Shown: positions 47,895-59,845 of the stretch, in pieces
Layout: the number at the start of each line of letters is the position of its first letter
Numbering within the stretch: the first letter of the stretch is position 1
NCBI RefSeq assembly: GCF_010015445.1
Contig: NC_053118.1
Coordinates: forward strand, 20,725,437 to 20,789,436
Length of the DNA stretch: 64,000 bases
Reading direction: 5' to 3'
DNA from: Perca fluviatilis
Lineage: Eukaryota > Chordata > Actinopteri > Perciformes > Percidae
Position numbers and translations under genes: made by a program
The notes under the pieces: generated by a model
Told to the model about the DNA's origin: nothing
Seen by the model: the letters and a program-made list of their open reading frames with translations, nothing else
Database searches by the model: none

Positions 47895-48010
47895 GCTTAT
47901 TTAAAGCTAATGTACTTGCACTTACTACTTGTTATCTGGTGTTTACACCTTCAGGGTTGAAAGCACTTAATTGGAAGTCGCTTAGTGTCAGCTAAATGAA
48001 ATGTAATGTA
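47895..48010 (+). repeat. LINE/SINE 3' tail remnant
   Basis: The order 'cttactacttgttatctg', 'ggttgaaagcactta', 'gtcgcttagtgtcagctaaa' and the tail 'tgaaatgtaatgtaat' is typical of a teleost retroposon 3' end ('gtcgctttggataaaagcgtcagctaaatgaaatgtaatg'). There is no head and no TSD. Confidence 0.6.
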
Positions 48011-48309
48011 ATATAAACTTAATGGTTATCATTTATCAAAAGTAAGTGGTTTAAGTCTTTAATCAGAATGAAAGGTATGAGGTTAAAACTATTTGGTTAA
48101 GGTTGGTAAGTTGTTGGTCAAGACCTTTTTTCACTTTGAATAGAAACCTTCTGCCCCTCAGGGAATAACCTGAGGTCACCAACTTGAGGGAAACTGTATT
48201 TACCTGTGTGCCTATGGAGGAAATATTTATTCATAATTCAAATTGAAAGTCCAAAGAGAAATTGAAAGTCCAAAGAGAAAACAAAGCGAGATGAAATTAA
48301 AAATATTAT

Positions 48310-48545
48310 TATTATTTTTTAAATTTTCCATTTGGCTTTGGCTTTTGAATTTAATATTTGGCTTTTGAATTTCAATTTATCATTGGCTTTTAATTTTCAT
48401 TTAATATTTGGCTTTTGAATTTCAATTTAACATTGGCTTTTAATTTTCATTTAATATTTGGCTTTTGAATTTCAATTTAACATTGGCTTTTAATTTTCAT
48501 TTAATATTTGGCTTTTGAATTTCCATTTAACATTGCCTTTTCATT
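48310..48545. repeat. 51-bp tandem repeat, left arm of FB2
   Basis: About four units built from 'taatatttggcttttgaatt', 'tcaatttaacattggctttt' and 'aattttcattt'. The inverted counterpart is at 49880-49992 and 51553-51640. Confidence 0.9.
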
Positions 48546-48886
48546 TGGACTTGACACATGTCAATGTAAATGAGGAGGCGTGGCCCAAAGGCTGGTGGGA
48601 GGGTCTGAAACGAAAGGGGTGCAGAGGCACCTTATGAACAGCAGGGGGAGCAGACTGTTGGGGAGCATCTGTCTGCAGCTTCGCAACAAGGCTGGCTTGG
48701 CCTCTTATTTCACATGATAGAAAATGATGATGTAGGCTAAACACAAACAACATTTCATGCAACAACCGTGAAGTTTTCATGTAGTTACTATAATTGGGCC
48801 GTGTTAGTGAGGACTACATTAGGACTGTATTTAAAGCTGATTCTGGTTTCCAACTTTGCCCTAGGTGTGTCTGTTTAAAACACTCT
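48540..48886. repeat. Left high-identity arm of FB2
   Basis: Reverse complement of 49545-49880, with only a few substitutions and small indels by eye. Because of this, the same peptide (ending FTLTCVKSK) appears at 48541-48780 on the minus strand and 49669-49881 on the plus strand. Confidence 0.93.
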
Positions 48887-48889
48887 ACA

Positions 48890-49085
48890 CAGTGAATTTA
48901 TCGCATAAAAAAGTCTCAGAAGTGAATTTAGTGGTGAAAAGCAGATGGAAATTATAAAAAGTTTCCAGTTGTTTGCTGCTGATAATACTAGATTATAGAA
49001 TCGATATTTTTTTTTTTATAATTTCCATCTGCTTTTTCACCACTAAATTCACTTCTGAGACTTTTTTATGCGATAAATTAACTGT
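48890..49085. repeat. Inner palindrome of FB2 carrying the shared module
   Basis: Sequence at about 48893-48960 ('tcgcataaaaaagtctcaga', 'agtgaatttagtggtgaaaa', 'gcagatggaaattataaaa') is repeated in reverse complement at about 49011-49080. About 50 bp separate the arms. This is one of the three elements carrying the shared module. Confidence 0.93.
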
Positions 49086-49544
49086 GTAGAGTTTGAATAT
49101 GGGCAGTTTTACAAACGTTGATGGCCAACTGCACATTTTCTCCGATGTTGTCAGAAGCTTCAGTCTGACGGGACAGCCAGCTGGTGGCGGCCGGGATCGC
49201 CTCCCTGCTGGCCGGTCAGTGATGCTCACAGACACCGCTGTTAGCTGGAAGTCTGAAAAAGTACACTGGCTGTACAAAAGGCCGTCAATCAGGAGTGATT
49301 GTTGTGAGTACATGTTGGAGAATAGCGCGGACACGCACCTCATACCGCGTGCACCACCCGGAGAAAAAAGTGAGAGAAAGAAAAAGGAGAGGTCGCAGTT
49401 CGGACGATGACGATCCGGTTGAGATTGTGTGCGTCCTCGAGATCTGACCACACACAAACACACGTAGCAGAGCTACCCACACCCATGTTTCTACTGTTGC
49501 TTAATTAAATAAAAAATCAAAAGAGAGAAGTTGTCTGAGTCCGT
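49086..49544. other. FB2 unique loop segment
   Basis: A GC-richer segment within FB2. The open frames 48993-49463 (-) and 49093-49410 (+) overlap on opposite strands and have no recognised domain. The segment starts with the rest of the shared module (to about 49150). Confidence 0.6.
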
Positions 49545-49880
49545 GTTTCAAACAGACACACCTGGGGCAAAGTTGGAAACCAGATTCAGCTTTAAATCCA
49601 GTCCTAATGTGGTCCTCACTAACACGGGCCCAATTATAGTAACTACATGAAAACTTCACGGTTGTTGCATGAAATGTTGTTTGTGTTTAGCCTACATCAT
49701 CATTTTCTATCATGTGAAACAAGAGGCCAGCCTGGTTGTGAAGCTGCAGACAGATGCTCCCCAACAGTCTGCTCCCCCTGCTGTTCATAAGGTGCCTCTG
49801 CACCCCTTTCGTTTCAGACCCTCCCACCAGCCTTTGGGCCACGCCTCCTCATTTACATTGACATGTGTCAAGTCCAAATG
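49545..49880. repeat. Right high-identity arm of FB2
   Basis: Partner of 48540-48886. Confidence 0.93.
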
Positions 49881-49996
49881 AAAAGGCAATGTTAAATGGA
49901 AATTCAAAAGCCAATGTTAAATTGAAATTAAAAAGCCAAATATTAAATGAAAATTAAAAGCCAATGTTAAATTGAAATTCAAAAGCCAAATATTAA

Positions 49997-51552
49997 ACGT
50001 ACAATATGTAACTTTCTGCCACTAGGGGTCTCTCAACCAAAACAATGGACGGTAAAACTGGACTTTTGATGACGTTGGGAAGTTGCGTGGAATTATGGGA
50101 GTTTTAAGTGTTAAACACCTTCGCTGCCAGTTAGAATGCATCAGTTCACGGACGAGTTTACCCGTTCAAGTTTATTCACGTTAGCTACGTTTATTCATTC
50201 TAATAAAATAGCTGCAGTTTCCCCAACATAATTACGTTTTTCTTGATTAGATTTTTATTTGTAGCTGACCAGTTAGCTCGTGAGCCAGCAAGCTAACAGT
50301 AGCCAGCAGCTAAAACACAAAATATTTCACATATCAGTGTCACCTTTTGGATCGTTTCAACACCGGGGCGGACGGGGTTTGTTGTAACGCTAGCTTGCTA
50401 GTAGGCTGAAACGTACGTGGTGGGTGGGGATTGTCGGGGAAACCTACGACCCGCGAGCCAGGACGTTAGATGCCGGTTGTGCAGCAGCAGAACATCTCCC
50501 AGCTGCCCGGAATTATCTCCCCTTCACTTTTCAGTAATCTTAACTTTTTCGTTGCGTGCTTAACTCACATTTTGTCAGGTTAATTTAGCTAACCGTAAAA
50601 GACAGCGCGCGGAGGGGGGAGAGGTAGACGCAGGGAGGAGATTTTCAGCACATACACCCATTATGTCTATGCATACACCGGTAGCGCTGCGGAGATGTAG
50701 CTAACTCTATGGATGGCCGCTGTTGTGACTCGGTGCCTGGTCTGATATGGTCCGTTTCCCGACGTTTAATTAAACACTGCGATAGCGTGTACGAGCACCA
50801 GGCACTGGAGATAAGTTCTGGCGCGGGGGTTGCTGTAATAATAAAAGTAGCTGGCTGATAGCTGACTGGGGGCTAACGATAGCGCTAGCTAGCTATATGT
50901 CCCGGGGCTGTTGTCAGCTGTCATCCCGACTGAGTCTCTGCGCGCCCGGAGTGAGGCGAGACAGACCGGGGTGTTCTAGCTGGCTAAATTAGCATTAGAT
51001 TAATCGTCTATCTATACAGTTCACGTTGCTAGTGAAGTTATTGGGTTAGCCCTGTCCTGTTAACGGGTCGAAACAGTCATACTAAAGCGTGTTGAATGAT
51101 GTTGTAACCTCATATGTTACCCACAAAGCATTAGCATCAATGTTAGCTACTTGTCGATATTGAACTTTCAAAATAAATAAGGTATCTGTTGTATTACTGT
51201 GATAAAAGTGGGATGTAATTAATCACAAAATGAGGCTTTATGGCCAAAAAACAGGTAATACGGTTACAAGTATTTTTTTTTCTGTGACATTGTATGATTT
51301 ACAATTACTCCTGAACGTATCATCTTGGTGCCAGTGTTCTGACGGAAGTTAGAGTAACTGGAGGGTGAAAGGTTATATGACGCCACTGACGGGCGAAACG
51401 TGCCGTGTCTGAAAATAAAATAACAGATTTCTCTGGGTTTGACATTTGGTGGAAACATTTGGGATAGTGTAAGAACACAACTCATAAAAATATATAACAT
51501 AGGTATGGTCATTTTTAGACATTTTAAAGCAGAAATGTTACATATTGTACCT
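49997..51552. mobile_element. TTAA-type element nested in FB2, CpG-rich interior
   Basis: The left end is ACGTACAATATGTAAC and the right end, reversed, is AGGTACAATATGTAAC. Both are flanked by TTAA (49993-49996 and 51553-51556). It splits the 51-bp array of FB2, so it arrived later. The interior at 50340-50960 is CpG-rich, unlike the rest of the window. No transposase is recognised. Confidence 0.9.
50340..50960. other. CpG-rich island-like block inside the TTAA element
   Basis: There are about a dozen CpGs within 50360-50480 alone, and CpG stays frequent to about 50960. It contains several 'gctagc/gctaac' strings but no long ORF. It may be a captured host promoter or first exon, or simply the element's own composition. 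Confidence 0.5.
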
Positions 51553-51720
51553 TTAAATGAAAATTAAAAGCCAATGATAAATTGAAATTCAAAAGCCAAA
51601 TATTAAATTCAAAAGCCAAAGCCAAATGGAAAATTAAAAAAAAATAATAATATTTTTAATTTCATCTTGCTTTGTTTTCTCTTTGGACTTTCAATTTGAA
51701 TTATGAATAAATATTTCCTC
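51553..51720. repeat. Right outer arm of FB2
   Basis: Reverse complement of 48215-48400, including 'tctttggactttcaatttga' and the terminal 'aaatatttcctcca'. Confidence 0.92.
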
Positions 51721-51724
51721 CATA

Positions 51725-51890
51725 TGTGCCATCCCGACCTCCCCACTGTTACTTTCCAGCCTTCTTGATCTGTCCAGTCTCGTTCAGGCCGGTCCAGCTC
51801 AGCCCCGTTCCGTCCACTGCAGTGTAGTTTAGTTTAATCCGGTCCTGTCAGACTGAGAACTGAACAGGTGGCATGTGACAGCAGGTATGA
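51725..51890. other. No recognised feature
   Basis: Short unique-looking DNA after FB2. Confidence 0.5.
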
Positions 51891-52065
51891 GCTGACATCA
51901 AAGGATCCAGAGAGAGGAAGTGGAAGAGAGAGAAAAGGAGATCTGTAGACAAAAAGAAATATTATGGGGAAAAAGAAAAGGAAAGAGTTGGAAACATAGG
52001 AGGACAGAGAGGCGAGGTTATTGTGTGAATGATAGCAGACAAAAGAAATAAAAAGAGAGATAATT
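51890..52065. repeat. Purine-rich tract
   Basis: GA-rich on the + strand. Serine/leucine-rich frames on the - strand derive from it. Confidence 0.8.
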
Positions 52066-52314
52066 GGAAATCTGTGTGTGGTGGTTGGTGAGGTTGGGGG
52101 TGTTAGGCGGCTGGGTGTAACAGAGGGTTTGGTGCTTGTCTCTAGACCAACAGCTTGTGTGCTTAACTCTGTTGAATACCAATTGTTCTGCACTGATAAA
52201 AGTCTACTGCAAAACTCCCAAAATAAAATACGTCTCTTTATCTCTCCCTCTTTCTCTGTCTTTGTCTCCCTCTCACTTTCAGTGCAGTTTCACTTAAAAT
52301 CATAATACTTTCTG

Positions 52315-52318
<4 letters not shown>

Positions 52319-52352
<34 letters not shown>

Positions 52353-52366
52353 CGTGCGTGTGTGTG
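52319..52366. repeat. (TG)n microsatellite with gcg interruptions
   Basis: About 15 TG units then ggtgcgtgcgtgtgtgtg. Confidence 0.96.
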
Positions 52367-52467
52367 AAACTTTGCCTTTTCTTGGACCTCTGCATATACT
52401 CACTCTTATTATTTCCTCTCCAAAGCAATGAATGCACACTTGCAGTCTTTTAATTTAGACTGTATAC

Positions 52468-52468
<1 letters not shown>

Positions 52469-52516
<48 letters not shown>

Positions 52517-52555
52517 ATACTTTCTCCTTCACACACACACACACACACACACACA
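52469..52555. repeat. (AT)n ... (AC)13 compound microsatellite
   Basis: AT runs to 52519 with one break at 52505, then a 10-bp spacer and AC at 52530-52555. Confidence 0.96.
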
Positions 52556-52626
52556 TGCTGTCACCCCTATAGGCGGCTCTCTGCAGATGATGTCAGGTGA
52601 ATGTGGACATTGTTTAACGAGCCCTG

Positions 52627-53160
52627 GGACCAGGAAATAAAGGGAAGGGATGGGACAATAGGAGAGAGAAGAGGAGGAGGGGAGTTGAGGTAGAGGACAG
52701 CAGCAGCAGGGAGAGGAGGGAGAAGGATATGGAGGATGTGGGGAGAAGAGGAGAGGATGAGAAGGGAAAGCTGGAAGAGTGGGGAAGAGGAGAACGTTGG
52801 GAAACAAGGGGAAGGATGAGGAGAAATAGATGAAAATCTGTCAGAGGAAGGAGAAGCAGGAGGTGGACAAAAATTAGAGAGAAGAGAGGAGGGAGGACAA
52901 GAGAGTGGAGGACATCCGGTCACAGGACGGAGGGGGAGAAAGTCATTAGGGAAAGAATGGGAAGTGCAGAGAGAGAGAAACATAGGGGAAATGTATGTGA
53001 TATGTAGCCTGAGGACAAGTGAGAAAAGAATGAAATAAAGAAGGGAGGAGTGGAAGAAGGTGACATAAAGAGAAATGAAGCAGAATCGACAAAATAGAGA
53101 GAGTATGTGAAATTAAGCTTATAGTAACCTTCATACAAGGTGAGAAAGAGACGGGAAGGA
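52627..53160. repeat. Long purine-rich tract
   Basis: More than 500 bp where the + strand is mostly G and A (agga, ggga, gaga). It changes to pyrimidine-rich at about 53180. It is the longest strand-biased tract in the window. Confidence 0.9.
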
Positions 53161-53174
53161 GGTGAAGGGTAGAG

Positions 53175-53256
53175 GATGATCCCTCTCCCTCTGACCTTTC
53201 TCGTCTCCTTCCTCTCTTCTCTCTCCTCTCTCCTCTCTCCTCTCTCCTCCTCTCTT
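53175..53256. repeat. CT-rich tract with tctctcc tandem units
   Basis: About six 7-bp 'ctctcct' units at 53211-53252, in an opposite strand bias to the adjacent purine tract. Confidence 0.92.
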
Positions 53257-53555
53257 GTCGTGTAATGTTAGACTACTGGGAGGGAAAATCTCCAAAGTCA
53301 GCTCTTCTCAAGGCTTTTCCTGTTCTCTCTTTTTTTCGCATTATGTCATGTTATTCCTGCTCACGAAATGGAAAATGCTTCAGAACCTACTCATCCTAAT
53401 TAAACACATTTTTGCTTCAGTAAGTTGCCGATTCTAGTCAAACTATCTCCTTTTAAACTAGAGCCATGATCAAAGTTGCGCTTTTTTTTTTGCTGCGCTG
53501 TTGATCCACGCTAAGTGGAAATTTGTAAAACGTTTGCTTTTTTTTTCTTCTTCCT
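53257..53555. other. No recognised feature
   Basis: Unique-looking DNA with T-runs near 53483 and 53540. Confidence 0.5.
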
Positions 53556-53559
53556 TTTC

Positions 53560-53700
53560 ACATTTTGATCAGCGAAGGGGCTGACATCCAATTGTCTGAC
53601 AGAAAGGATATTTCGATAACAATAGATCCAATTACGTACTGTATTACAGTGTTGCTTTCAAGATGAATCCTCTGCAAAAGCTGTAGCACTTCTGCTGCTG
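53560..53700. other. Candidate conserved non-coding DNA (inference)
   Basis: A balanced, repeat-free block with a SOX-like AACAAT (53618-53623) and homeodomain-like CAATTA cores. No proof of conservation can be given from one sequence. Confidence 0.25.
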
Positions 53701-54640
<940 letters not shown>

Positions 54641-54647
54641 CTTGCTG

Positions 54648-54683
54648 CGTGTGTGTGTGTTTGTGTGTGTTGTGTGTGTGTTG
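54648..54683. repeat. Imperfect (GT)n
   Basis: GT with three T-insertions. Confidence 0.93.
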
Positions 54684-55230
54684 CATACTAGCAGAATACA
54701 ATCTATAGTTCAAGAAGGGCTAGCCTCTGAGCTGCCTATGTCTAACCGATATAAACCATTAGGGTCATTGTACTTTTTCCATCCACATGTTGGATATTGT
54801 ATACACCAAACTTACATCTGAAACTGTCTGCATTCATACTGTACTCACTGCCTTTAGTAAAGAAAAAAAGAGTTAAAACTAATTAGTTTAATTCTCTTCT
54901 CCACATGGCATGTGGCTCATTTATTTAAGCAGTTATAAATTCTTTTTTGCCAGTTCAGAGGAGCTTTTGTTCTTGATTATTCTGTCATCATGTGTTCTCT
55001 AGTTTTAGCTGTTATTAAGTGACAAGTTCTCTTTCTTTCTTATATAAGGTAAAAATATCTTTTTAGATTCTTGCTAAGTGTGAGAGAAAAGACAAGACGG
55101 GATAGATCTCAATAATAAGTTTCATAGTTGCACACACTGTGCTATGTTTTCCCCCAAGGTATATGTACTGTATTAGTTGATATTTGGAAGAAAACACACT
55201 TCAATTCCTTCCAAAAATTAAGACAGCTTA
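54684..55230. other. No recognised feature
   Basis: AT-rich unique-looking DNA. Confidence 0.5.
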
Positions 55231-55232
55231 AA

Positions 55233-55448
55233 ACAAATGTAGCAGTTAAATCAACCACAAGGTTGGCGGTTCAATCCCAGGTCGTCCGGCCACATGTCAA
55301 AGTGTCCCTGAGCAAGACACTGAACCACAAGTTGCTCCCTGGACGCTGTATATATAGCTGTCCACTGCTCCTAATACTTAGGATGGGTTAAATGCAGTAA
55401 TAAGATTTCACTACATTGTACTGTGTGTATGTGACGATTAAGGAATAA
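55233..55448 (+). mobile_element. tRNA-derived SINE, decayed 5' end
   Basis: A B-box-like GGTTCAATCCC at 55268-55278 is followed by 'cggccacatgtcaaagtgtc', 'cctgagcaagacactgaacc', 'caagttgctccctggacgc' and the 3' part 'atttcactacattgtactgt', 'gtgtatgtgacgattaagga'. The A-box region has been lost or diverged. The ordering and tail are those of a common teleost SINE family. Confidence 0.85.
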
Positions 55449-56140
55449 CATTTAAAGTTTAATCCAGTGTACTAAACACTAAAACTAAATTGATGCAGGT
55501 AATTTAAAATATAGACATTCAACACTGGATCAGTAAGATGTAATTGTAATTGTAAATGTAATTTGACCTTTTCCGCATGACTAATGTCTTCTTTAGTTAA
55601 ACAAGAAACATACAAAGGTGGAATGTGAAGGCCAAAGTTCATTAAATTACGACGAATTTCCTGTACAACATCAAAGAAAACGTAGCCTTGTGAGGTTCAC
55701 TCTGCAGTAGCAGCGTGGGAAATTTTCAAGAGCAAGATGATAGTGCATGAAGGCAATATCAAAGGCCTAATGCACGGATTTATTATGCATGTGAAGTTGC
55801 CCACAGCATATGTTATTGTTCTGTGAGAAGGAAGAGTGAGAAACTGAACCCTCAAGTTGTGGTCAATAGTGCTTTCCAATCACCATTTGTTTTTGTTTTT
55901 TTATTGTATGTTAACTAATGCAGTATATTTGAACACAGTGTAGCAACTAGCACTGTTTAATTTGACCTAGAATTTGGATGTAAGAAAAATAAAATAAGGG
56001 TGTATTAAGTAGCATTTTTTTCTAAAGATTTGAAATTATAGTCCATAGATTTATGTAACATTTACTTCCTTAGGAACATGACAACAAATACTGAAAGAAC
56101 ATACAGAGAATATAAGTGGTACATACATTAATCTGTCCAC
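55449..56140. other. No recognised feature
   Basis: AT-rich unique-looking DNA. Confidence 0.5.
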
Positions 56141-56144
56141 TATA

Positions 56145-56380
56145 GTCTCTTCTTTTTCTTCTCTTTATCTCTTATCTCTTACCCTTACATCTCTCATTCA
56201 TCTTGTCTGCCTCTCTAACCTTCTTTCAAATTCTCTCATCTTCTCTATTTGTTGTGTATTTGACTCTACCTCTACCTCTCTGTTCAGCTTACCTCTCCAT
56301 AACTTCTTCTTTCTCTTTCAATGTTTCATCTACCTCTCTCTCTCTCTCTCTCTCTCTCTCCACTCCCTACTTCCCACCTG
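56145..56380. repeat. Pyrimidine-rich tract with (CT)14
   Basis: CT-rich throughout, with a pure CT run at 56333-56361. Confidence 0.9.
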
Positions 56381-56701
56381 TCTGCAGCAGCAGGGAGGAA
56401 AGCTGTGAAAATTGAATCAATTATGAATCATTTCTATAGGCAGCTACACCTGTAGTGAACTACAATGCCGAGAATGATGAAAACAAAAGCAATAAATCAA
56501 GGCAAATCCATAAGACAGAGGCAATACTTCTGTATAAATATTCCATAGTCATCGCTCTAGAGAGCTGTGCCACTGAAATAATCCTAATCCCTCAAGCTTT
56601 CTCATAGGTTCAACAGTTACCAGCCAGGAAGGCTGGTTTTGCTTACAGTATATTGCTTGGCACAGAAAAAGAATCAGATACTAGTTACAGAAATCCCAGT
56701 C
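56381..56701. other. No recognised feature
   Basis: Unique-looking DNA. Confidence 0.5.
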
Positions 56702-57732
56702 TTAAAGGGGAAATACGTAATACTGACAGCTAGCATTTAAAATGGTTACTGCAGTCCAAATTCAAAATACTGGAGAGAGTCGTCTGCCCCGCCCCTGCTC
56801 CCCAGACTCAAAGTTCACGGAGGTTGGCAGGTGGAGAACGTTGAACCCAATGTCCCACAATGTCAGTGTCAGCTAGATGCTAGTCTCGCATTGCCAGACA
56901 TTACTTCACAGCACAGCGGAGTGGCTAGATGCTGGCTATGTTGACGGCCATAAAAGCCCGTGCTCTCGTGGAGCTCTTTACCCGGCTGACAGTCACGTTG
57001 TATTATCTAAACGCAGAGCTGTATAGTAACGAAGTAGAACTACTTCACTACTCTACTTAAGTACTAAAAGGCTGTATCTGTACTCTACTGGAGTATTATA
57101 ATTTTTTTTGCTTTACCACTTTTGCTTTACTTGAGTACATATTTTTGATGAATGAAATACTTTTACTCCGATAAACTTTTTATTTTACGTAAGAAATCCC
57201 GAGAGTTTCTTTTCATTACGGTTGCCCATTCAGAAGTCAGAGACGATGTAAGTTTGTACTCTTTCTATTTAGCTATTGTTGCAGCAGATGAAGCTATTCC
57301 TGAGTAGTTTCAGTCTGCAATTTGAATACTGAATGTTAACCGTTTGACCCTGTGATGTCAAGCTGCTAGTTTATCTGTATTTTGCTAGTTTACTAACTTT
57401 CCTGTTCATGTTACTAGCTAGTGTGTTATACTTTTTGGGGCTTTAATCGTTACTGTGCTGGAGATGATGTTCATTTTACTGGCACAGTGTGATAATTGTA
57501 AATTTTATTTCAGTATTTGTTAATATTTTTTATTTTTAATATAATATAATATATTTAATATTTGTTAATTCCTTTGGGTACAGCCTTAGGCTAAACCTTT
57601 GACATAATATAAACAATATGATATTCAAAAAATTTTGAATGCTTTCTTTAATAACTAAATAACACAATACTTGTACTTTTACTTCCAGTACTTGAGTAGT
57701 ATATTTTAAAATAAACTACTTGCAATACTTAA

Positions 57733-59845
57733 AGGGGTGATAGAATGCAAAACCGATTTTACCCTGTCATAGTTGAATAACGACAGTTCGGTGGGTAAAT
57801 AGGACATACATAGAAGCTCAAAGTCCCACTGACACCCCTTTACTATGAAAATTTCATATTTTGAAACTGCCGCTGAAAACGGGCGAATCCCAACAAAGCT
57901 GGAAGTTGAACCTCCCAAAAACCGGAACCTTTGTCAGCCCATGGGTGTATTAAGAGAACGGTCACGCCCCAACATTTACATAGGCTACACAACTGACCTG
58001 AGATCAGGTAGTCCTCTCGATCTAGGCGCGGAATCTCTGCTATTCCATTACAAAATTCACTTCTGAAACTTTTTTATGCGAGAAATCAACTATGTAAGGC
58101 TCAAATATGGGCCATTTTACGAAAATGGATGGCTAATTGCAAATTTTGTCCAACTGTGTGTCGGAATTCAGCTGCCGGTGCTGCCTGTGTTGCTGCCTCG
58201 CCGCCTGGCCTGCCTTCCTTCACACACCCCGACCTGCTCTGAGGTACTTGGAGCTCCATCACGACTGGCAGCCCACAGCACTCCATACCTGCGCAAAGTC
58301 ACCGTTTTTTAGATAATGGACTACTAAACGCTGGTGCTCTGACAGAGCTCCAGGGCCTGCAGCTCCCCTCTTCCTGCTAGCTAAATGCCCGGTGTGTGTG
58401 AGTGAGAGCACGGTCAGCGAGCTTGTTACGCCAGCAATCTGTTACCACAGGTTCCAGTTAATCTTTTAATGTGTGTAATTATAATGTGTTGAGTTATTTA
58501 AACAAACGATTAGGGAAATAAACGCCGCTTGTCCGCGAGTCTCATTGATAGAGCCTGCGGCTGGATGTAGCTCTATCAATGAGAGCTAGCTCCTCCTAGA
58601 ATTCCTCTGAAATTCACAAATATTCATTAACTTGAAATCGGACACCGTTGTTAGCTTTATAAGACATTTAGGGAGATGTTGTATAAGTGGCGTGATGAAA
58701 TTCAAACTGTAAATATACAGAAATTACGCAAAAATGAAGCTAACTATCCGTGATTTGTAGCTAGCTACACATAGCTAGGATTGAAGGGACAGTCATAGCT
58801 AACGAAACCCCCACTGTTCACAAAAATTCATTAATTTGAAATCGGACACCGTTGTTAGCTTTATAAGACCTTTAGGGAGATGTTGTGGCGTGATGGAATT
58901 CAAACTGTAAATATACAGAAATTACGCCAAAAATGAAGCTATCTGTGATTTGTAGCTAGCCACACATAGCTAGGATTGAAGGGACAGTCATAGATAACGA
59001 AACCCCTAATCTTCACAAAAATGCATTAACTTGAAATCGGACACCGTTGTTAGCTTTATAAGACCTTTAGAGATATGTTGTATGTGGCGTGACAAAATTC
59101 AAACTGTAAATATAGCTAGTTATGCTGACAGCCAGCCAAGATTAACTGGAACTGTGGTAAGAGATTGCTGGTGTAACAAGCTCGCTGACCGCGCTATCAC
59201 TCTCACACACGGGCCATTTAGCTAGCAGGAAGAGGGGAGCTGCAGGCCCTGGAGCTCTGTCAGCGCAGCAGCGTTTGGTCCATTAACCCCAAAACGGTGA
59301 CTTTGCGCGGGTATGGAGTGCTGTGGGCTTCAAGCCGTAACGGAGCTCAATCGAGCTCAGAGCAGGCCGGGGTGTGTAAAGGAAGGCAGGCCGTGCAGCG
59401 AGGCAGCAACACAGGCAGCACCGGCAGCTGAACTCCGACACACAGTCTTACCAAATTTGCAATAAGCCATCAATTTTCGTAAAACGTCCCATATTTGAGC
59501 TTTATATAGTTGATTTCTTGCTTAAAAACGTCTCAGAAGTGAATTTAATAACGTAATAGCCCGACAAACAATGTATAACTTTGCAATGAGACCTGCTGTC
59601 GAGTCTCCCATGTGTTTCTATGTAGTTTGCTCAAACCAATCAGCGCATAGCTCATTCTGAATATTCATGAGCATACCATATTTGGAAGAAAAGCTCTTGT
59701 TCCAAATAGAGCCACATTCACAGGGTAGTTAAGGGCCTAATAAAATAGCATTCGGACAATTTTCAGCCCAACCAATGTTACATACCCCATTAGGAGACTT
59801 TAAGGAACAGTGTAAAATACCCTATATAATCATTCTATCACCCCT
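57733..59845. mobile_element. FB3: TTAA-flanked foldback element
   Basis: The ends are inverted AGGGGTGATAGAATG with TTAA on both sides (57729-57732 and 59846-59849). The inner arms (about 58045-58470 and 59140-59560) are long inverted copies, and each starts with the shared module. The loop carries a 200-bp tandem repeat. The outer segments 57733-58040 and 59565-59845 are not inverted copies of each other apart from the TIR. TTAA and AGG ends suggest a Kolobok-like mechanism; no transposase is recognised. Confidence 0.9.
58613..59125. repeat. About 200-bp tandem repeat, 2.5 units, in FB3 loop
   Basis: Units start at 58613, 58817 and 59012 (spacings 204 and 195). Each has 'ttgaaatcggacaccgttgt', 'tagctttataagac', 'ttcaaactgtaaatata' and, in the first two, 'agctaggattgaagggacag'. 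The third unit is cut short at about 59115 where the right arm begins. Confidence 0.93.

Larger units (their letters stand above)
48215..51722. mobile_element. FB2: 3.5-kb foldback element, TA-flanked
   Basis: The ends are inverted copies of TGGAGGAAATATTTATTCAT and each is bordered by TA (48213-48214 and 51723-51724). The inverted sequence extends inward through 'aaattgaaagtccaaagag', a 51-bp tandem array, then a 340-bp high-identity arm pair (48540-48886 with 49545-49880), and finally a short inner palindrome around 48960-49010. The right arm's tandem array is split by the TTAA element at 49997-51552. No transposase is recognised. Confidence 0.88.

Noticed and set aside
48993..49463. 156-codon minus-strand frame as a gene
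   Set aside because: It lies inside FB2, overlaps an opposite-strand frame, begins in palindrome sequence and has no recognised domain.
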